Origin: Clostridia bacterium
GTDB lineage: Bacteria > Bacillota > Clostridia > Oscillospirales > Butyricicoccaceae
NCBI GenBank assembly: GCA_021205365.1
Contig: JAJPXP010000043.1
Location: forward strand, 1-64,000
Direction: 5' to 3'
DNA length: 64,000 nucleotides
Shown here: piece after piece, positions 8,748 through 18,561 of the stretch
Position numbering within the stretch: position 1 is the first letter of the stretch
Layout: every line of letters starts with the position of its first letter
The notes under the pieces: model-generated
The model's input: only the letters and a program-made list of their open reading frames with translations
Database searches by the model: none
Told to the model about the DNA's origin: nothing
Program-made: the position numbers and the translations under genes

Positions 8748-9605
8748 ATGAAAAACAGCAACGCGTTTCCAACCGCAACATTCGTAAATACACATTTTGT
8801 AGATGAAAAATATCATGAACGGCATTCCCAGCTGATCCACCGGCATGACGACGTAATTGAATTGTTGTACGTAATGCAGGGATCTGGCAGCTATCTTGTG
8901 GGTGACCACAGCTATGTTGTACAGCCAGGGAGCCTCGTAATCTGTAATGCCAATGTGCTGCACGGCGAGCCTCCATTCCAAAAGCACAACTTGCAAAGCT
9001 ACTGCTGCGTACTGTCCGGTCTCCAGCTCCCCGACCTTCCTCCCAATACATTAATGGGAGGTTCCCTTCATCCTGTATTGTTTTTTTCACAGGATAAGGC
9101 CGACATCGAAAATATTATGCTCACGATGCACTCACTGAACACACAGTCCGATGAATACCATCAGGTATGTAATCTGCTTGCAAATGCTCTGCTGAATATT
9201 GTATATATGAAACTGCAGAAGCGTCAAAAGCCAACCGAATTCAATCAAAAAGGCAATGAGGACTTTATTCAGAACATCACACAGTATCTGGATGAACATT
9301 ATATGGAAGCAATCTCCCTGCAGGATCTGGCGAGCATCTTTCATATGAGCCACTACTATTTTTCTCATATATTTAAAATCGAAACCGGCATTTCTCCTAT
9401 GAGATATGTTATGTACCGCCGAATCGGTGAAGCACAGAACATGCTGATGAATACCGAAATGACCATCGGAACGATCGGCGAAACGCTCGGCTTTGGCGAC
9501 AACTGCCACTTTAGCTCGATGTTCAAAAAATATGTGGGCATTACACCGACACAATACCGAAAGCATTTCCAGCTCCAGCGCAATAGCCAAGAGGAAGGTT
9601 CGTAA
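8748..9605 (+). CDS. AraC family transcriptional regulator with N-terminal cupin domain (paralogue of 5068-6015)
   Basis: HRHDDVIELLYVMQGSGSYLV; QYLDEHYMEAISLQDLASIFHMSHYYFSHIFKIETGISPMRYV; SD caggaggtg before ATG 8748; divergent from iolE. Confidence 0.87.
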   Translation: MKNSNAFPTATFVNTHFVDEKYHERHSQLIHRHDDVIELLYVMQGSGSYLVGDHSYVVQPGSLVICNANVLHGEPPFQKHNLQSYCCVLSGLQLPDLPPNTLMGGSLHPVLFFSQDKADIENIMLTMHSLNTQSDEYHQVCNLLANALLNIVYMKLQKRQKPTEFNQKGNEDFIQNITQYLDEHYMEAISLQDLASIFHMSHYYFSHIFKIETGISPMRYVMYRRIGEAQNMLMNTEMTIGTIGETLGFGDNCHFSSMFKKYVGITPTQYRKHFQLQRNSQEEGS

Positions 9606-9773
9606 TGAATCTTCCTCTTGTTATTTTTTCACAAATTTCAATGATCTGTTTTGTAGGGCACCGCAAGAATTTACAAATCAAAGCTGATTTTCGGCGAATT
9701 TAGGCGAAAATCACAACAAGAAAATCCTAACTATTTTCAAAACTTCTTTCTATAATAAAATCATAAAGCATTC

Positions 9774-10105
9774 ATGAATGTAGCAAAGCAAATATCGACA
9801 AAAAGAAGATTTAGAGATTCAAAACGGCGTTGTAAAATGCCGCAGCTGACAAAGGGAGAAAAGGCCAAGGGTGGTTTTAAGCGCAACCTACTTGTTTCGA
9901 TTAATAACCTGCTTTTCCAGGCAACTCTGATACTGTAGACTGGCATCTAGTCCATTCTACATCTGCTAAACAGATGATTATCACACTGTATGCGTTCAAT
10001 CCGATCATCATCTGAGGCATTGCAGTTGTTGTCCTGCTGTTCTGCAAGCCGGATTAAGATGATATCAAGATTAGTCCGAAACCGCAGGACGCGATCCCAC
10101 GGTAA
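9774..10105 (+). pseudogene. Decayed membrane transporter remnant (N- and C-terminal pieces, internal deletion, in-frame stops)
   Basis: Frame from 9774: ...MPQLTKGEKAKGGFKRNLLVSINNLLFQATLIL*; separate frame to 10105: SAKQMIITLYAFNPIII*GIAVVVLLFCKPD*DDIKISPKPQDAIPR*. Confidence 0.5.
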
Positions 10106-10129
10106 ACTGTAATACAAGGAGTGTTTTCA

Positions 10130-10951
10130 ATGAAGAATATTAAAATTGGTGCCTGCGATTGGGCCCTCCCGGGTTCCGGTCTGTATGCAACGCAGATTGC
10201 TGCATCTGTCGGTTTAGATGCGCTTTCTTTGAAAATCGGTCTCTATGAGAATGATTATCCGATTACACAGCCCGAAATGCAGAAAATCTACCTGAGCGAA
10301 CAGCAGAAATACGGAATTGAGTATTGTGCAATTGCTTTGAACGATTTTGACAATATTCCGATGCATGCTCGCAAGGGCACAAAGGAATATGACATTGTAT
10401 GGGATCTGCTGAAGCGTGCGGTTTCCACCGCAAAGGCGCTCGGCGTACAGATCATTCAGGTACCTGGCTTCGCTGCCAGCGAGGTGAAAACCGAGGAAGA
10501 CATGGAGCACAGCGCCCGTGCATTCCAGTATCTGTGTGATGCTGCTGGTGAAGCCGGCATTTCCGTTGCTGGCGAGAACCTGATGACCCCAGACGAGTTC
10601 AAAAAGATTCATCAGATGGTTGACCGCAAAAACTTCTATCTGTATTTCGACAGCCAGAACTACAACGTATTCCGTGGTTATTCTGAAACAGATATTCTGG
10701 AAGGTCTGTATCCTTATATGTGCAACCAGCTGCACGTCAAGGATGGCGATGTCATGAGCGGCGGCCTTCTGGGTTCGGGTCCGTGTGACTTCTTCAGCAC
10801 AATCGACTGGCTGGACAAGCATGATTACACCGGATACATTCTGCTGGAGAACTATTATGACCAGCTTCCGCTTCGCTTGCAGGACGAAAACCCGTATGAA
10901 CTGCTCCGTCAGGATATCGCAATCCTGAAAAAGGCAATTCAAACAGCATAA
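10130..10951 (+). CDS. Sugar phosphate isomerase/epimerase (IolI/IolH/IolE-like TIM barrel)
   Basis: MKNIKIGACDWALPGSGLYATQIAASVGLDALSLKIG...; upstream of iolG. Confidence 0.8.
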   Translation: MKNIKIGACDWALPGSGLYATQIAASVGLDALSLKIGLYENDYPITQPEMQKIYLSEQQKYGIEYCAIALNDFDNIPMHARKGTKEYDIVWDLLKRAVSTAKALGVQIIQVPGFAASEVKTEEDMEHSARAFQYLCDAAGEAGISVAGENLMTPDEFKKIHQMVDRKNFYLYFDSQNYNVFRGYSETDILEGLYPYMCNQLHVKDGDVMSGGLLGSGPCDFFSTIDWLDKHDYTGYILLENYYDQLPLRLQDENPYELLRQDIAILKKAIQTA

Positions 10952-10997
10952 CATTTGTCAATCATTTTACAAACGATCAAGATAAGGAGACATTATT

Positions 10998-12005
10998 ATG
11001 AAAGTAGCAGTAATTGGCGCAGGACGCATTGGCCGTGTCCACATCGAAAACATCAGCACCGGCGTTCGTGAGATGGAGATCAAGACGGTTGCTGATCCGT
11101 TCCTGAATGATGACGCTATTGCATTCTGCAAGAGCTTTGGCGTTGAAAATGTTACCAAGGACGTTGATTCCGTTTTTGCAGATCCGGAAATCGAAGCAGT
11201 TCTGATCTGCTCCTCCACCGACACACACGCTGACCTGATTATCCAGGCTTGTGAAGCTGGCAAGCACATCTTCTGTGAGAAGCCGGTTGACCACGATGTA
11301 GAGCGTGTACGCACCGCTCTGGCTGCTGTTAAGAAGGCTGGCGTTAAGCTGCAGATCGGTTTCGTTCGTCGTTTCGACCACAACCATCGCGGCGTATACG
11401 ATGCAGTACGCAGCGGCAAGATCGGTACTCCGCATATCCTGAAGATCAGCTCCCGTGATCCGCAGCCGCCTACGATCGAATATGTTCGCCGTTCCGGTGG
11501 TATCTTCTATGATATGATGATTCATGACTTCGACATGATCCGCTTCCTGGCTGGCTGCGAAGTTACCGAAGTTTACGCAAAGGGTGCCGTTCTGGTTGAC
11601 CCGGCAATCGGCGCAGAAGGCGACGTTGACACCGCACTGGTTACTCTGACCTTCGAGAACGGTGCAGTCGGCATCATCGACAACAGCCGTCAGGCAGTTT
11701 ACGGCTATGACCAGAGACTGGAAGTATTCGGTTCCGAAGGCTCTGTTCAGGACGAAAACGATATTCCGAACACGGTTGTTGTATCCCGTGCAGATGGCAC
11801 TACCTACGGCACCTGCTACAAGGTAATGTGGGATCGCTACACCCAGGCATTCATTGATGAAATGAAGGCATTTGCAGATTCCGTTATCAACGATAAGGTT
11901 CCGCCAGTAACCGATCTGGATGGCCTGTATCCGGTACTGATGGCAGCAGCTGCTAACAAGTCCATCAAGGAAGGCCGCCCGGTTAAGATTTCCGAGGTTG
12001 AGTAA
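10998..12005 (+). CDS. iolG: Inositol 2-dehydrogenase
   Basis: MKVAVIGAGRIGRVHIENIS..., AGKHIFCEKPVDHDVERV, RRSGGIFYDMMIHDFDMIRFL: IolG signatures. Confidence 0.88.
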   Translation: MKVAVIGAGRIGRVHIENISTGVREMEIKTVADPFLNDDAIAFCKSFGVENVTKDVDSVFADPEIEAVLICSSTDTHADLIIQACEAGKHIFCEKPVDHDVERVRTALAAVKKAGVKLQIGFVRRFDHNHRGVYDAVRSGKIGTPHILKISSRDPQPPTIEYVRRSGGIFYDMMIHDFDMIRFLAGCEVTEVYAKGAVLVDPAIGAEGDVDTALVTLTFENGAVGIIDNSRQAVYGYDQRLEVFGSEGSVQDENDIPNTVVVSRADGTTYGTCYKVMWDRYTQAFIDEMKAFADSVINDKVPPVTDLDGLYPVLMAAAANKSIKEGRPVKISEVE

Positions 12006-12045
12006 GATCATTCCAACTGGAACGATTCATACACACGTGTTTTCG

Positions 12046-12065
12046 ATATGTCAATATTGACATAT
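12046..12065. promoter_or_regulatory. Perfect 20-bp palindrome between iolG and symporter gene (candidate operator)
   Basis: ATATGTCAATATTGACATAT. Confidence 0.5.
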
Positions 12066-12074
12066 ACCCTTGTC

Positions 12075-12113
12075 TCCCATGTCCGGCAAAAATCCCATAG
12101 GCCGGGCATGGGA
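12075..12113 (+). repeat. 13-bp intercistronic stem-loop
   Basis: TCCCATGTCCGGC - 13 nt - GCCGGGCATGGGA (one G-U pair), no U-tract. Confidence 0.65.
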
Positions 12114-12155
12114 TCATGACAAATGAAGAAAGGTCTATAGAAAGAGGATAAAAAT

Positions 12156-13817
12156 ATGATTTGGACTATCGCTACATTCCTGTTTTTTACAGCATTGGTA
12201 GCTGTTATCTCCTATGTCAAGACCAAAGGTGACGATACAGAAACTGCGGAAGGCTATTTTCTTGCAGGACGCGGACTTCCGGGTCTTGTAATTGCCGGTT
12301 CCCTGCTGCTGACAAACATTTCAGCAGAGCAGCTGGTTGGTACCAACGGTCAGACATGGGCAACGAACATGAGCCCGATGGGTTATGAGGTTGCTGCTGC
12401 ATGTGCTTGTATCGTAATGGCATTGTTTACCGCTCCCCGTTATCTGAAGAGTGGTATTGCAACCATCCCGCAGATGCTTGGTCTGCGCTATGACAGATCC
12501 ACACAGCTGTGGTTCGGTATTGCTTACATTGGCATGTTCCTGCTGATCCAGATGCCGATCATCCTGTACTCCGGATCTCTGGTATTTGAGAACATCTTCG
12601 GCGTATCCGCAATTATCGGCGTAGATAAGTTTACATCCGTATGCATCCTTTGCGTTGTCATCACAATTATCGGTTCGATTTATGCAATTGCAGGTGGTCT
12701 GAAGGCCGTTGCAGTATCTGACACCATCAACGGTGCAGGCCTGATTATTGGCGGCTTCATGATTCCGTTCATTGCACTGCATGTACTGGGTCAGGCATCC
12801 GGCGGCTCTGGCATGGGCGACGGCTGGCATCTTCTGACACAGAACTATGCTGAAAAGCTGAACTCTATCTCTCCTGCAAACGCTGTTGCTCCGGAAGTTC
12901 CGTGGCCGACCATCGTTCTCGGTCTGTTCTTCCTTTGCACCCAGTCCTGGAACACCAGCCAGTCTTTTATTCAGCGAGTTCTCGCTGCAAGAGACCTGAA
13001 GGAAGCGCAGAAGGGTGCTCTGATGTGTGCATTCATGAAGATCCTTGGCTTCCTGTATCTGGCACTGCCAGGCGTTATCGCTTACGCACTGTTTGAAGTA
13101 CAGGGTAACCAGATCAGCATGATGGACGATGCTTACCCGCAGCTGGTTCTGCAGGTTGTACCGGCACCGCTGATGGGCTTCTTCGCAGCCGTTATGTTTG
13201 GTGCAATCCTGTCTTCGTTCAATTCCGTACTGAATTCCATCAACACCATGTTCACCATGGATATCTACAAGAAGTTTATCAACAAGGATGCTGACGATCT
13301 GAAGCTGGTTTCTATTGGCAAAAAGGTTGGTATCGTATTCGCAGTCATCGCTACCTGTGTTGGCCCGATGATCTACTTCTTCCCGGCTGGTCTGAAGACC
13401 TTCCTGGATTCCCTGACCATGCTGATTGGTCTGCCGGTAATGTCCGCAGTATTCGGCGGCTTCTTCTTCAAGCATCAGCCGAAGTGGAGCGCACGCTTCA
13501 TCCTGATTTTCCACATCGTATGCTACGGTGGATTCATGCTGCTGGCTCCGTCTTACGAACTGTTCGGTGCAGGCACTGGCGACATCCATTACCTGTATGC
13601 AGTATCCATCCTGCTGCCACTTGAGATCATTATCATCGGCCTGTTGAGCAAGTACAACAAGAACAAGAATCCGGAAGACACTGGCTGGGTTCAGGAAGAC
13701 GTTCAGGCTGTTGATCTGACTCCGTGGAAGTATCGCTACGTTGCAGCTGCTGTCATCTTTATCGGTGTTGTAATCTGCTACGCTGCATTCTCCCCGCTCG
13801 GCTTCGGCTCATACTAA
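12156..13817 (+). CDS. SSS (SLC5-like) sodium:solute symporter, probable inositol transporter
   Basis: 553 aa polytopic; GYFLAGRGLPGLVIAGSLLLTNISAEQLVGTNGQTW is the SGLT/SSS signature. Confidence 0.88.
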   Translation: MIWTIATFLFFTALVAVISYVKTKGDDTETAEGYFLAGRGLPGLVIAGSLLLTNISAEQLVGTNGQTWATNMSPMGYEVAAACACIVMALFTAPRYLKSGIATIPQMLGLRYDRSTQLWFGIAYIGMFLLIQMPIILYSGSLVFENIFGVSAIIGVDKFTSVCILCVVITIIGSIYAIAGGLKAVAVSDTINGAGLIIGGFMIPFIALHVLGQASGGSGMGDGWHLLTQNYAEKLNSISPANAVAPEVPWPTIVLGLFFLCTQSWNTSQSFIQRVLAARDLKEAQKGALMCAFMKILGFLYLALPGVIAYALFEVQGNQISMMDDAYPQLVLQVVPAPLMGFFAAVMFGAILSSFNSVLNSINTMFTMDIYKKFINKDADDLKLVSIGKKVGIVFAVIATCVGPMIYFFPAGLKTFLDSLTMLIGLPVMSAVFGGFFFKHQPKWSARFILIFHIVCYGGFMLLAPSYELFGAGTGDIHYLYAVSILLPLEIIIIGLLSKYNKNKNPEDTGWVQEDVQAVDLTPWKYRYVAAAVIFIGVVICYAAFSPLGFGSY

Positions 13818-13865
13818 ACAGTTTATTAATACTCTCTATTTTTTCATAAAACTCTCATTCAGTAA

Positions 13866-13905
13866 TCGGCGTTTCTCATTTCGGGGAGCGCCGATTGCAT
13901 TTTAA
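13866..13905 (+). terminator. Rho-independent terminator after symporter gene
   Basis: AATCGGCG ... CGCCGATT gcatttt. Confidence 0.6.
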
Positions 13906-13974
13906 CAGAAATTTATTTTTTTTCATCTTATTTTATTGTATAATAAAAACATCATTAAAAAAGGAGATTTACAT

Positions 13975-14271
13975 ATGGAAGCTTCTATTCTCGTTACCGT
14001 CCGTTATACCGTCAAAGAAGGTCTGCGCGATACTTTCTATCAGCAGATCGTAGAACAGGGCATCGATACTGCATCCCGTGCGGAGGCAGGCAATTACAAA
14101 TACGACTACTATTATCCGCTGGACTCTGACCGCGATATCTGCCTGCTTGAAATCTGGAGCGATGCAGAAGCACAGAAAGCACATGCGGAAACCCCGCATT
14201 ATCAGCAGCTGTCCAAGCTGAAGGCTGCTTATGTTGAGCAGGTTCAGCTCAAGAGCTATTCGATTGGATAA
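13975..14271 (+). CDS. Antibiotic biosynthesis monooxygenase (ABM)-fold putative quinol monooxygenase
   Basis: MEASILVTVRYTVKEGLRDTFYQQIVEQGID...ICLLEIWSDAEAQKAHAETPHYQQL. Confidence 0.78.
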   Translation: MEASILVTVRYTVKEGLRDTFYQQIVEQGIDTASRAEAGNYKYDYYYPLDSDRDICLLEIWSDAEAQKAHAETPHYQQLSKLKAAYVEQVQLKSYSIG

Positions 14272-14301
14272 TAGAATCCGTCATTCTTTCAATCCACAAA
14301 C

Positions 14302-14355
14302 GAAAAAAGAATGTCTGTCTCCACAGCTGTGTGAACAGGCATTCTTTTTTATTTT
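14302..14355. terminator. Bidirectional terminator
   Basis: aaaaaagaatg-ctgt...acag-cattctttttt between convergent genes. Confidence 0.65.
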
Positions 14356-14388
14356 AATATGCAATCAATCTGATCGGTTATCGTATCG

Positions 14389-16875
14389 TTATTCAAATCC
14401 CCGGATTCGCTCTACGATGGAACCTTTTCTCTGCATACTATGATATGCAGCCAGAGGAATCACGGCACACAACAAAGCAATTAGTAATGCTGCGGCTGCA
14501 ATTGGCAGAATCGGTACAACAAACGGCACATCCCGATAGTTCATCGACTGATACAGCACATAGGTGACACCCAAGCCTATCGTCAGTACAACGCCCAGCG
14601 ATGCACCTGCATACAGCAGTCCCTCGCGGATGAGCAGCCACCTGACCTGTTTTCCTGTCATACCAATACTCTCCATCACAGAAAGCTCAACCTGCCTGCT
14701 CTGGATATTGCCCACAGAAGCGTTCAGATAATTCATCATGCCGATGAATGCAAGCACAAACGCAATACCAACGCCAATGCCCATCATATTCCCCTGCGCC
14801 TGCTTCACTTCTTCCAGTGCCTCAAGCTTGGACTCATGGTTAAAGTCCTCGTGATATGGACTGGCGTCAATCATATGCAGGATATCTCGCTCTGTCGCTG
14901 CATCGTACTCCTCCTGATATTTCACACGGACCTTCGACATATAAGGATTCTCGACGATCCCCTTCACGAAGCTGTCACTCACGATCATAGTCGGCGTCGT
15001 TCCCAGCATATTAGCATAATAGGTGTCTGCCGTTCCGCCTTGGATCGTCATCTGAAATACCTGATCCTTCTGTCCATCCAAATAAAATGATATCGGTTTG
15101 CCGATCATCTTTTCTTTGTCCAACTCGAGCCAATCCATAAATAGAATACACGTATTTCCCGCAAGAAAGTTTGCTTCATCTATCGGCTGTTCCAGCGTTG
15201 CATTCAGGCATTCAAATTCCTGCTTATCAATACCGACAAGGAATGAGCAATACTTTTCCGGATGCTGCTGGTAATCCTCTTGGTCGTAGTCGTCCTCCAT
15301 CCACATATCATAAAATTCCCGCATCCAGTAATCCGCAAAGTCGGGTTCCCACGGTACAACGATTTGCGCATTGACAATCGGGTGCACTTCACTAATCCCT
15401 TGATTCTGCCGTAATTCTTTTAAAAAGCTGTCGTCAATCAGAGGTTTCCATTTGTCTTTTGTTTCCATCTGCATCGTATCATTGCTAATAATCATATCTC
15501 CATCCATATAATCAGAAACAATGGTTCGCGGGCCTTGGCTCTGCACGAGCGTCACCATGCACAGGAAAAATGACAAGCAGATACCGAGCGCAGCAACAAC
15601 GATCACCGTCTTTTTCTTGTCTCTTCCCATCTGCTCACGTGCCATCCGCCAGAGAAGACTTCCGTTTCCTGTTTTTCGTGAAAGCCTCTTCCTTGCTTTC
15701 GACCGATAGCCCAGCGCTTCAATCGGTGTGACTGCGGTTGCCATTTTTGCCGGCTTCCTGCTTCCCACATAGATGGTCAGCACAGCAATCAGAAGGGTTA
15801 AAAGGAAAATAACCGGATGAAAGCTAATGTGGATATCATTTTCGCGGATACCAAGGGTTTTGACAACAGTTGGAATCAAGCCAAATGAAGTTACAACACC
15901 GACAAGTAAGCCAATCGCAATTCCAACTGCCCCAATCAACAGCATCTGTTTCTGTACCAGCCGATATACCTGCTTCTCCGTCATACCTATCGTTTGCAGC
16001 AAACCATAATACCGCACATTGCCGGAAACAGACAGATAGAGAATATTGTAAATCAGTAGATAAGCACTCACACAGATGACGAAAATCAGGCCAAGCAATC
16101 CCAATAAGATCTGTACGGAGTTTGCAACCTCTGACGTCAGCAAAAACCGCTGCTTTTTGCCGAGCTGTAAGCTCTGCTCCAAAGCATCCAGAGTTTTTTG
16201 TGTGACAATCCGAGCGTTCAATTTCAGATATAAAAATCCACGTCCAGGATCTTCCAGCGTAAAGCCGGACTGGTCAAAAAATGACTTGGAAACATAAAAA
16301 ACCTTTTTGTCTCCGTAGCCGTCCCATATGCCGGAAATCGTAAATTCCTTTGTATGATCGCCGTTGTTGTCATAATACGTAACGGTGAACGAATCACCGA
16401 CATCCAGTCCCTCAAAACCACAGTCCTTTAAGGCCTCCTGCGTTGTCATGACCTCGTTGTCCTTCTTCGGATAGCTGCCCTTTACCTCGTTCATTGCAGG
16501 CTCCTTGATGGTATTCCACATCGTCTCATCCGACCATATGAACGTCGAGTGAAGTGTACTGTCATATTCTGTACTGACTGCCCATGCAGCAAAGCCCTCT
16601 GTACCAATCTGCGCAATATTCGGGTTTTGCTCGCAGGTTTTTCTCTGTTCTTCCGTAAATCCACCATACAGAAATGCGTCAAAATCTCCGCCATTTAAGC
16701 GGATATTCTGCACCCGCTGCATTTGCATCCATGTCCCGCCGACGGTCAGAATGGTAAACAGCATAAACGCGGACAGCGCAATCGCCAGAATCATGATGCC
16801 GTTTCTGCGTTTGTTGCTGACAAGCGAACGCTTTGCCATGCGCGTAATGACAGCGCCATTATTATTTTTCAGCAT
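14389..16875 (-). CDS. ABC transporter permease, FtsX/MacB-like fold
   Basis: ~828 aa with TM segments near N-terminus, centre and C-terminus (LLQTIGMTEKQVYRLVQKQMLLIG; VMESIGMTGKQVRWLLIREGLLY). Confidence 0.87.
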   Translation of the reverse strand: MLKNNNGAVITRMAKRSLVSNKRRNGIMILAIALSAFMLFTILTVGGTWMQMQRVQNIRLNGGDFDAFLYGGFTEEQRKTCEQNPNIAQIGTEGFAAWAVSTEYDSTLHSTFIWSDETMWNTIKEPAMNEVKGSYPKKDNEVMTTQEALKDCGFEGLDVGDSFTVTYYDNNGDHTKEFTISGIWDGYGDKKVFYVSKSFFDQSGFTLEDPGRGFLYLKLNARIVTQKTLDALEQSLQLGKKQRFLLTSEVANSVQILLGLLGLIFVICVSAYLLIYNILYLSVSGNVRYYGLLQTIGMTEKQVYRLVQKQMLLIGAVGIAIGLLVGVVTSFGLIPTVVKTLGIRENDIHISFHPVIFLLTLLIAVLTIYVGSRKPAKMATAVTPIEALGYRSKARKRLSRKTGNGSLLWRMAREQMGRDKKKTVIVVAALGICLSFFLCMVTLVQSQGPRTIVSDYMDGDMIISNDTMQMETKDKWKPLIDDSFLKELRQNQGISEVHPIVNAQIVVPWEPDFADYWMREFYDMWMEDDYDQEDYQQHPEKYCSFLVGIDKQEFECLNATLEQPIDEANFLAGNTCILFMDWLELDKEKMIGKPISFYLDGQKDQVFQMTIQGGTADTYYANMLGTTPTMIVSDSFVKGIVENPYMSKVRVKYQEEYDAATERDILHMIDASPYHEDFNHESKLEALEEVKQAQGNMMGIGVGIAFVLAFIGMMNYLNASVGNIQSRQVELSVMESIGMTGKQVRWLLIREGLLYAGASLGVVLTIGLGVTYVLYQSMNYRDVPFVVPILPIAAAALLIALLCAVIPLAAYHSMQRKGSIVERIRGFE

Positions 16876-17551
16876 AACCGGCACCATCCTTTACAATTTT
16901 ACCATCTTCAATATGGACAATCCGGTCTGCCAGCTGCGCAATATCGTGGTCATGAGTAATCAGGATAATGGTCTGCTGGAACTTTTTTGCCGCCAGCTTC
17001 AACAGTCCCATAACATCATGGCTGGTTGCCGTATCCAGATTTCCCGTTGGCTCATCCGCAAGGATAATCGCAGGCTTGGAAGCGATTGCCCGTGCAATGG
17101 CAACCCGCTGCTGCTGGCCACCCGATAAAGTATGCGGCAATGCTTCACGCTTTTCTTCCAGCTTCAGAAGATGCAGGATTTCATCCACAAATTCCCGGTC
17201 AATATGACGTCCATCCAGTTCAATTGGCAATACAATGTTTTCATATACATTCAAATCGGGTACAAGATTGTAATTTTGAAAAATAAACCCGACTTTACGG
17301 CGGCGGAAAATTGCCAGCTGCTCCTTGTTCAATTCTGCCAAATTCCTTCCATCAATCCAAACAGAGCCGTCTGTCGGTATATCCAGTCCACCCAGCAGAT
17401 GCAGAAGCGTACTCTTTCCACTGCCTGACTTTCCGATAATCGAAATAAATTCCTGTTCCTGTACAACAAAATCCACACCGTCCAGTGCTTTCACTGTATT
17501 TTCCCCGAGTTTATAATATTTCTTTAGATTTCGTGTTTTCACAGCTTCCAT
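16862..17551 (-). CDS. ABC transporter ATP-binding protein (MacB/LolD/BceA type)
   Basis: Walker [10 protein letters not shown], signature LSGGQQQR, Walker [13 protein letters not shown]. Confidence 0.92.
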   Translation of the reverse strand: MEAVKTRNLKKYYKLGENTVKALDGVDFVVQEQEFISIIGKSGSGKSTLLHLLGGLDIPTDGSVWIDGRNLAELNKEQLAIFRRRKVGFIFQNYNLVPDLNVYENIVLPIELDGRHIDREFVDEILHLLKLEEKREALPHTLSGGQQQRVAIARAIASKPAIILADEPTGNLDTATSHDVMGLLKLAAKKFQQTIILITHDHDIAQLADRIVHIEDGKIVKDGAGYAEK

Positions 17552-17619
17552 TGAGAATGCCTCCTTTTTTGTTTCTGAGGTAAGCATACCGTATAAAAAT
17601 CACAAACTGCTCTCAATTT

Positions 17620-18561
17620 TTAATTATCACAATAATGTGATGATTCATTCGGCAGATACACCCGGAAGTCTGATCCCTGTCCCAGAGCAGAGCGAACCTC
17701 AGCATATCCTCCCTGAAGCTCTGCAATCCGTCTGGTCAAGTACAAGCCAATGCCGATTCCCTCCAAATCATGCACCTCTGGTTCCCGGTAAAAGCGCGTA
17801 AAAATTTCAGCCTGACGTTCCTGGGCGATACCTTTGCCTGTATCCTGCACACTAATTTTTGTGAACATCTCCTGTCTGGTCACAGCAATGTGGATGTCCC
17901 CGCCTGGTTCTGTATATTTCACTGCATTATCCAGCAAATTGAAAACCGCTTCTTCCGTCCATTTGGGATCATGGAAAAGCCTGATTTGTGTATCGCAGTC
18001 CACCGATAACCGAAGCCGTTTTTTCTCCGCCTTCGGTACAATCGCAGCGACGGCATGTCCCAATGTATCAACCAGCCTTGCGTTCTGCTGCTGAATCTGC
18101 ATACTGCCGGTTTCCAGCCGTGACATTTTTATCATGCTCTGCAACAGGAAATCCAGTTTTTCTGTCTGGCGTTCCATATTGGTCAAAAACTCTCTTTCCC
18201 GGGCAGATTCCGATTCTGACTGCAAAATTTCCAGATAAACCTTGATATTGGCGATCGGTGTTTTTGTCTGATGGGAAATATCTGAAATCAGCTCTTTGAT
18301 CTGCTGCTTTTCCCGCAATACCTCTGTATTTTTCTGTTTCCAAACATGGGCAACACGCTGCAGTTTTTCACTTACTTTGCCCCAGAGTGTGTCCTCTATT
18401 TCTTCTAAGCCTGTGATCTCCTTTTCCGATAAAATACAATCCAGAAATTGTTCCAGCCGATCTGCAAATAAATATACCTCATGCTGCAGCCGCCACAGCT
18501 TCCATGCAAACAGGGCTGCTATCAAAACAGCACCTATTGTTATGATTATCCATCCAGCCAT
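17620..18561 (-). CDS. Sensor histidine kinase
   Basis: Single N-terminal TM; ISDISHQTKTPI H-box; N-box FNLLDNAVKYTEPGG; DTGKGI, GIGIGLYLTRRI. Confidence 0.9.
   Translation of the reverse strand: MAGWIIITIGAVLIAALFAWKLWRLQHEVYLFADRLEQFLDCILSEKEITGLEEIEDTLWGKVSEKLQRVAHVWKQKNTEVLREKQQIKELISDISHQTKTPIANIKVYLEILQSESESAREREFLTNMERQTEKLDFLLQSMIKMSRLETGSMQIQQQNARLVDTLGHAVAAIVPKAEKKRLRLSVDCDTQIRLFHDPKWTEEAVFNLLDNAVKYTEPGGDIHIAVTRQEMFTKISVQDTGKGIAQERQAEIFTRFYREPEVHDLEGIGIGLYLTRRIAELQGGYAEVRSALGQGSDFRVYLPNESSHYCDN
17626..17641. promoter_or_regulatory. Candidate response-regulator operator upstream of ABC genes
   Basis: ATCACA-ATAA-TGTGAT. Confidence 0.55.

Noticed and set aside
12321-13589. 422-aa minus-strand ORF antisense to the SSS symporter
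   Set aside because: Shadow ORF; the plus strand gives a coherent polytopic transporter with the SSS signature.
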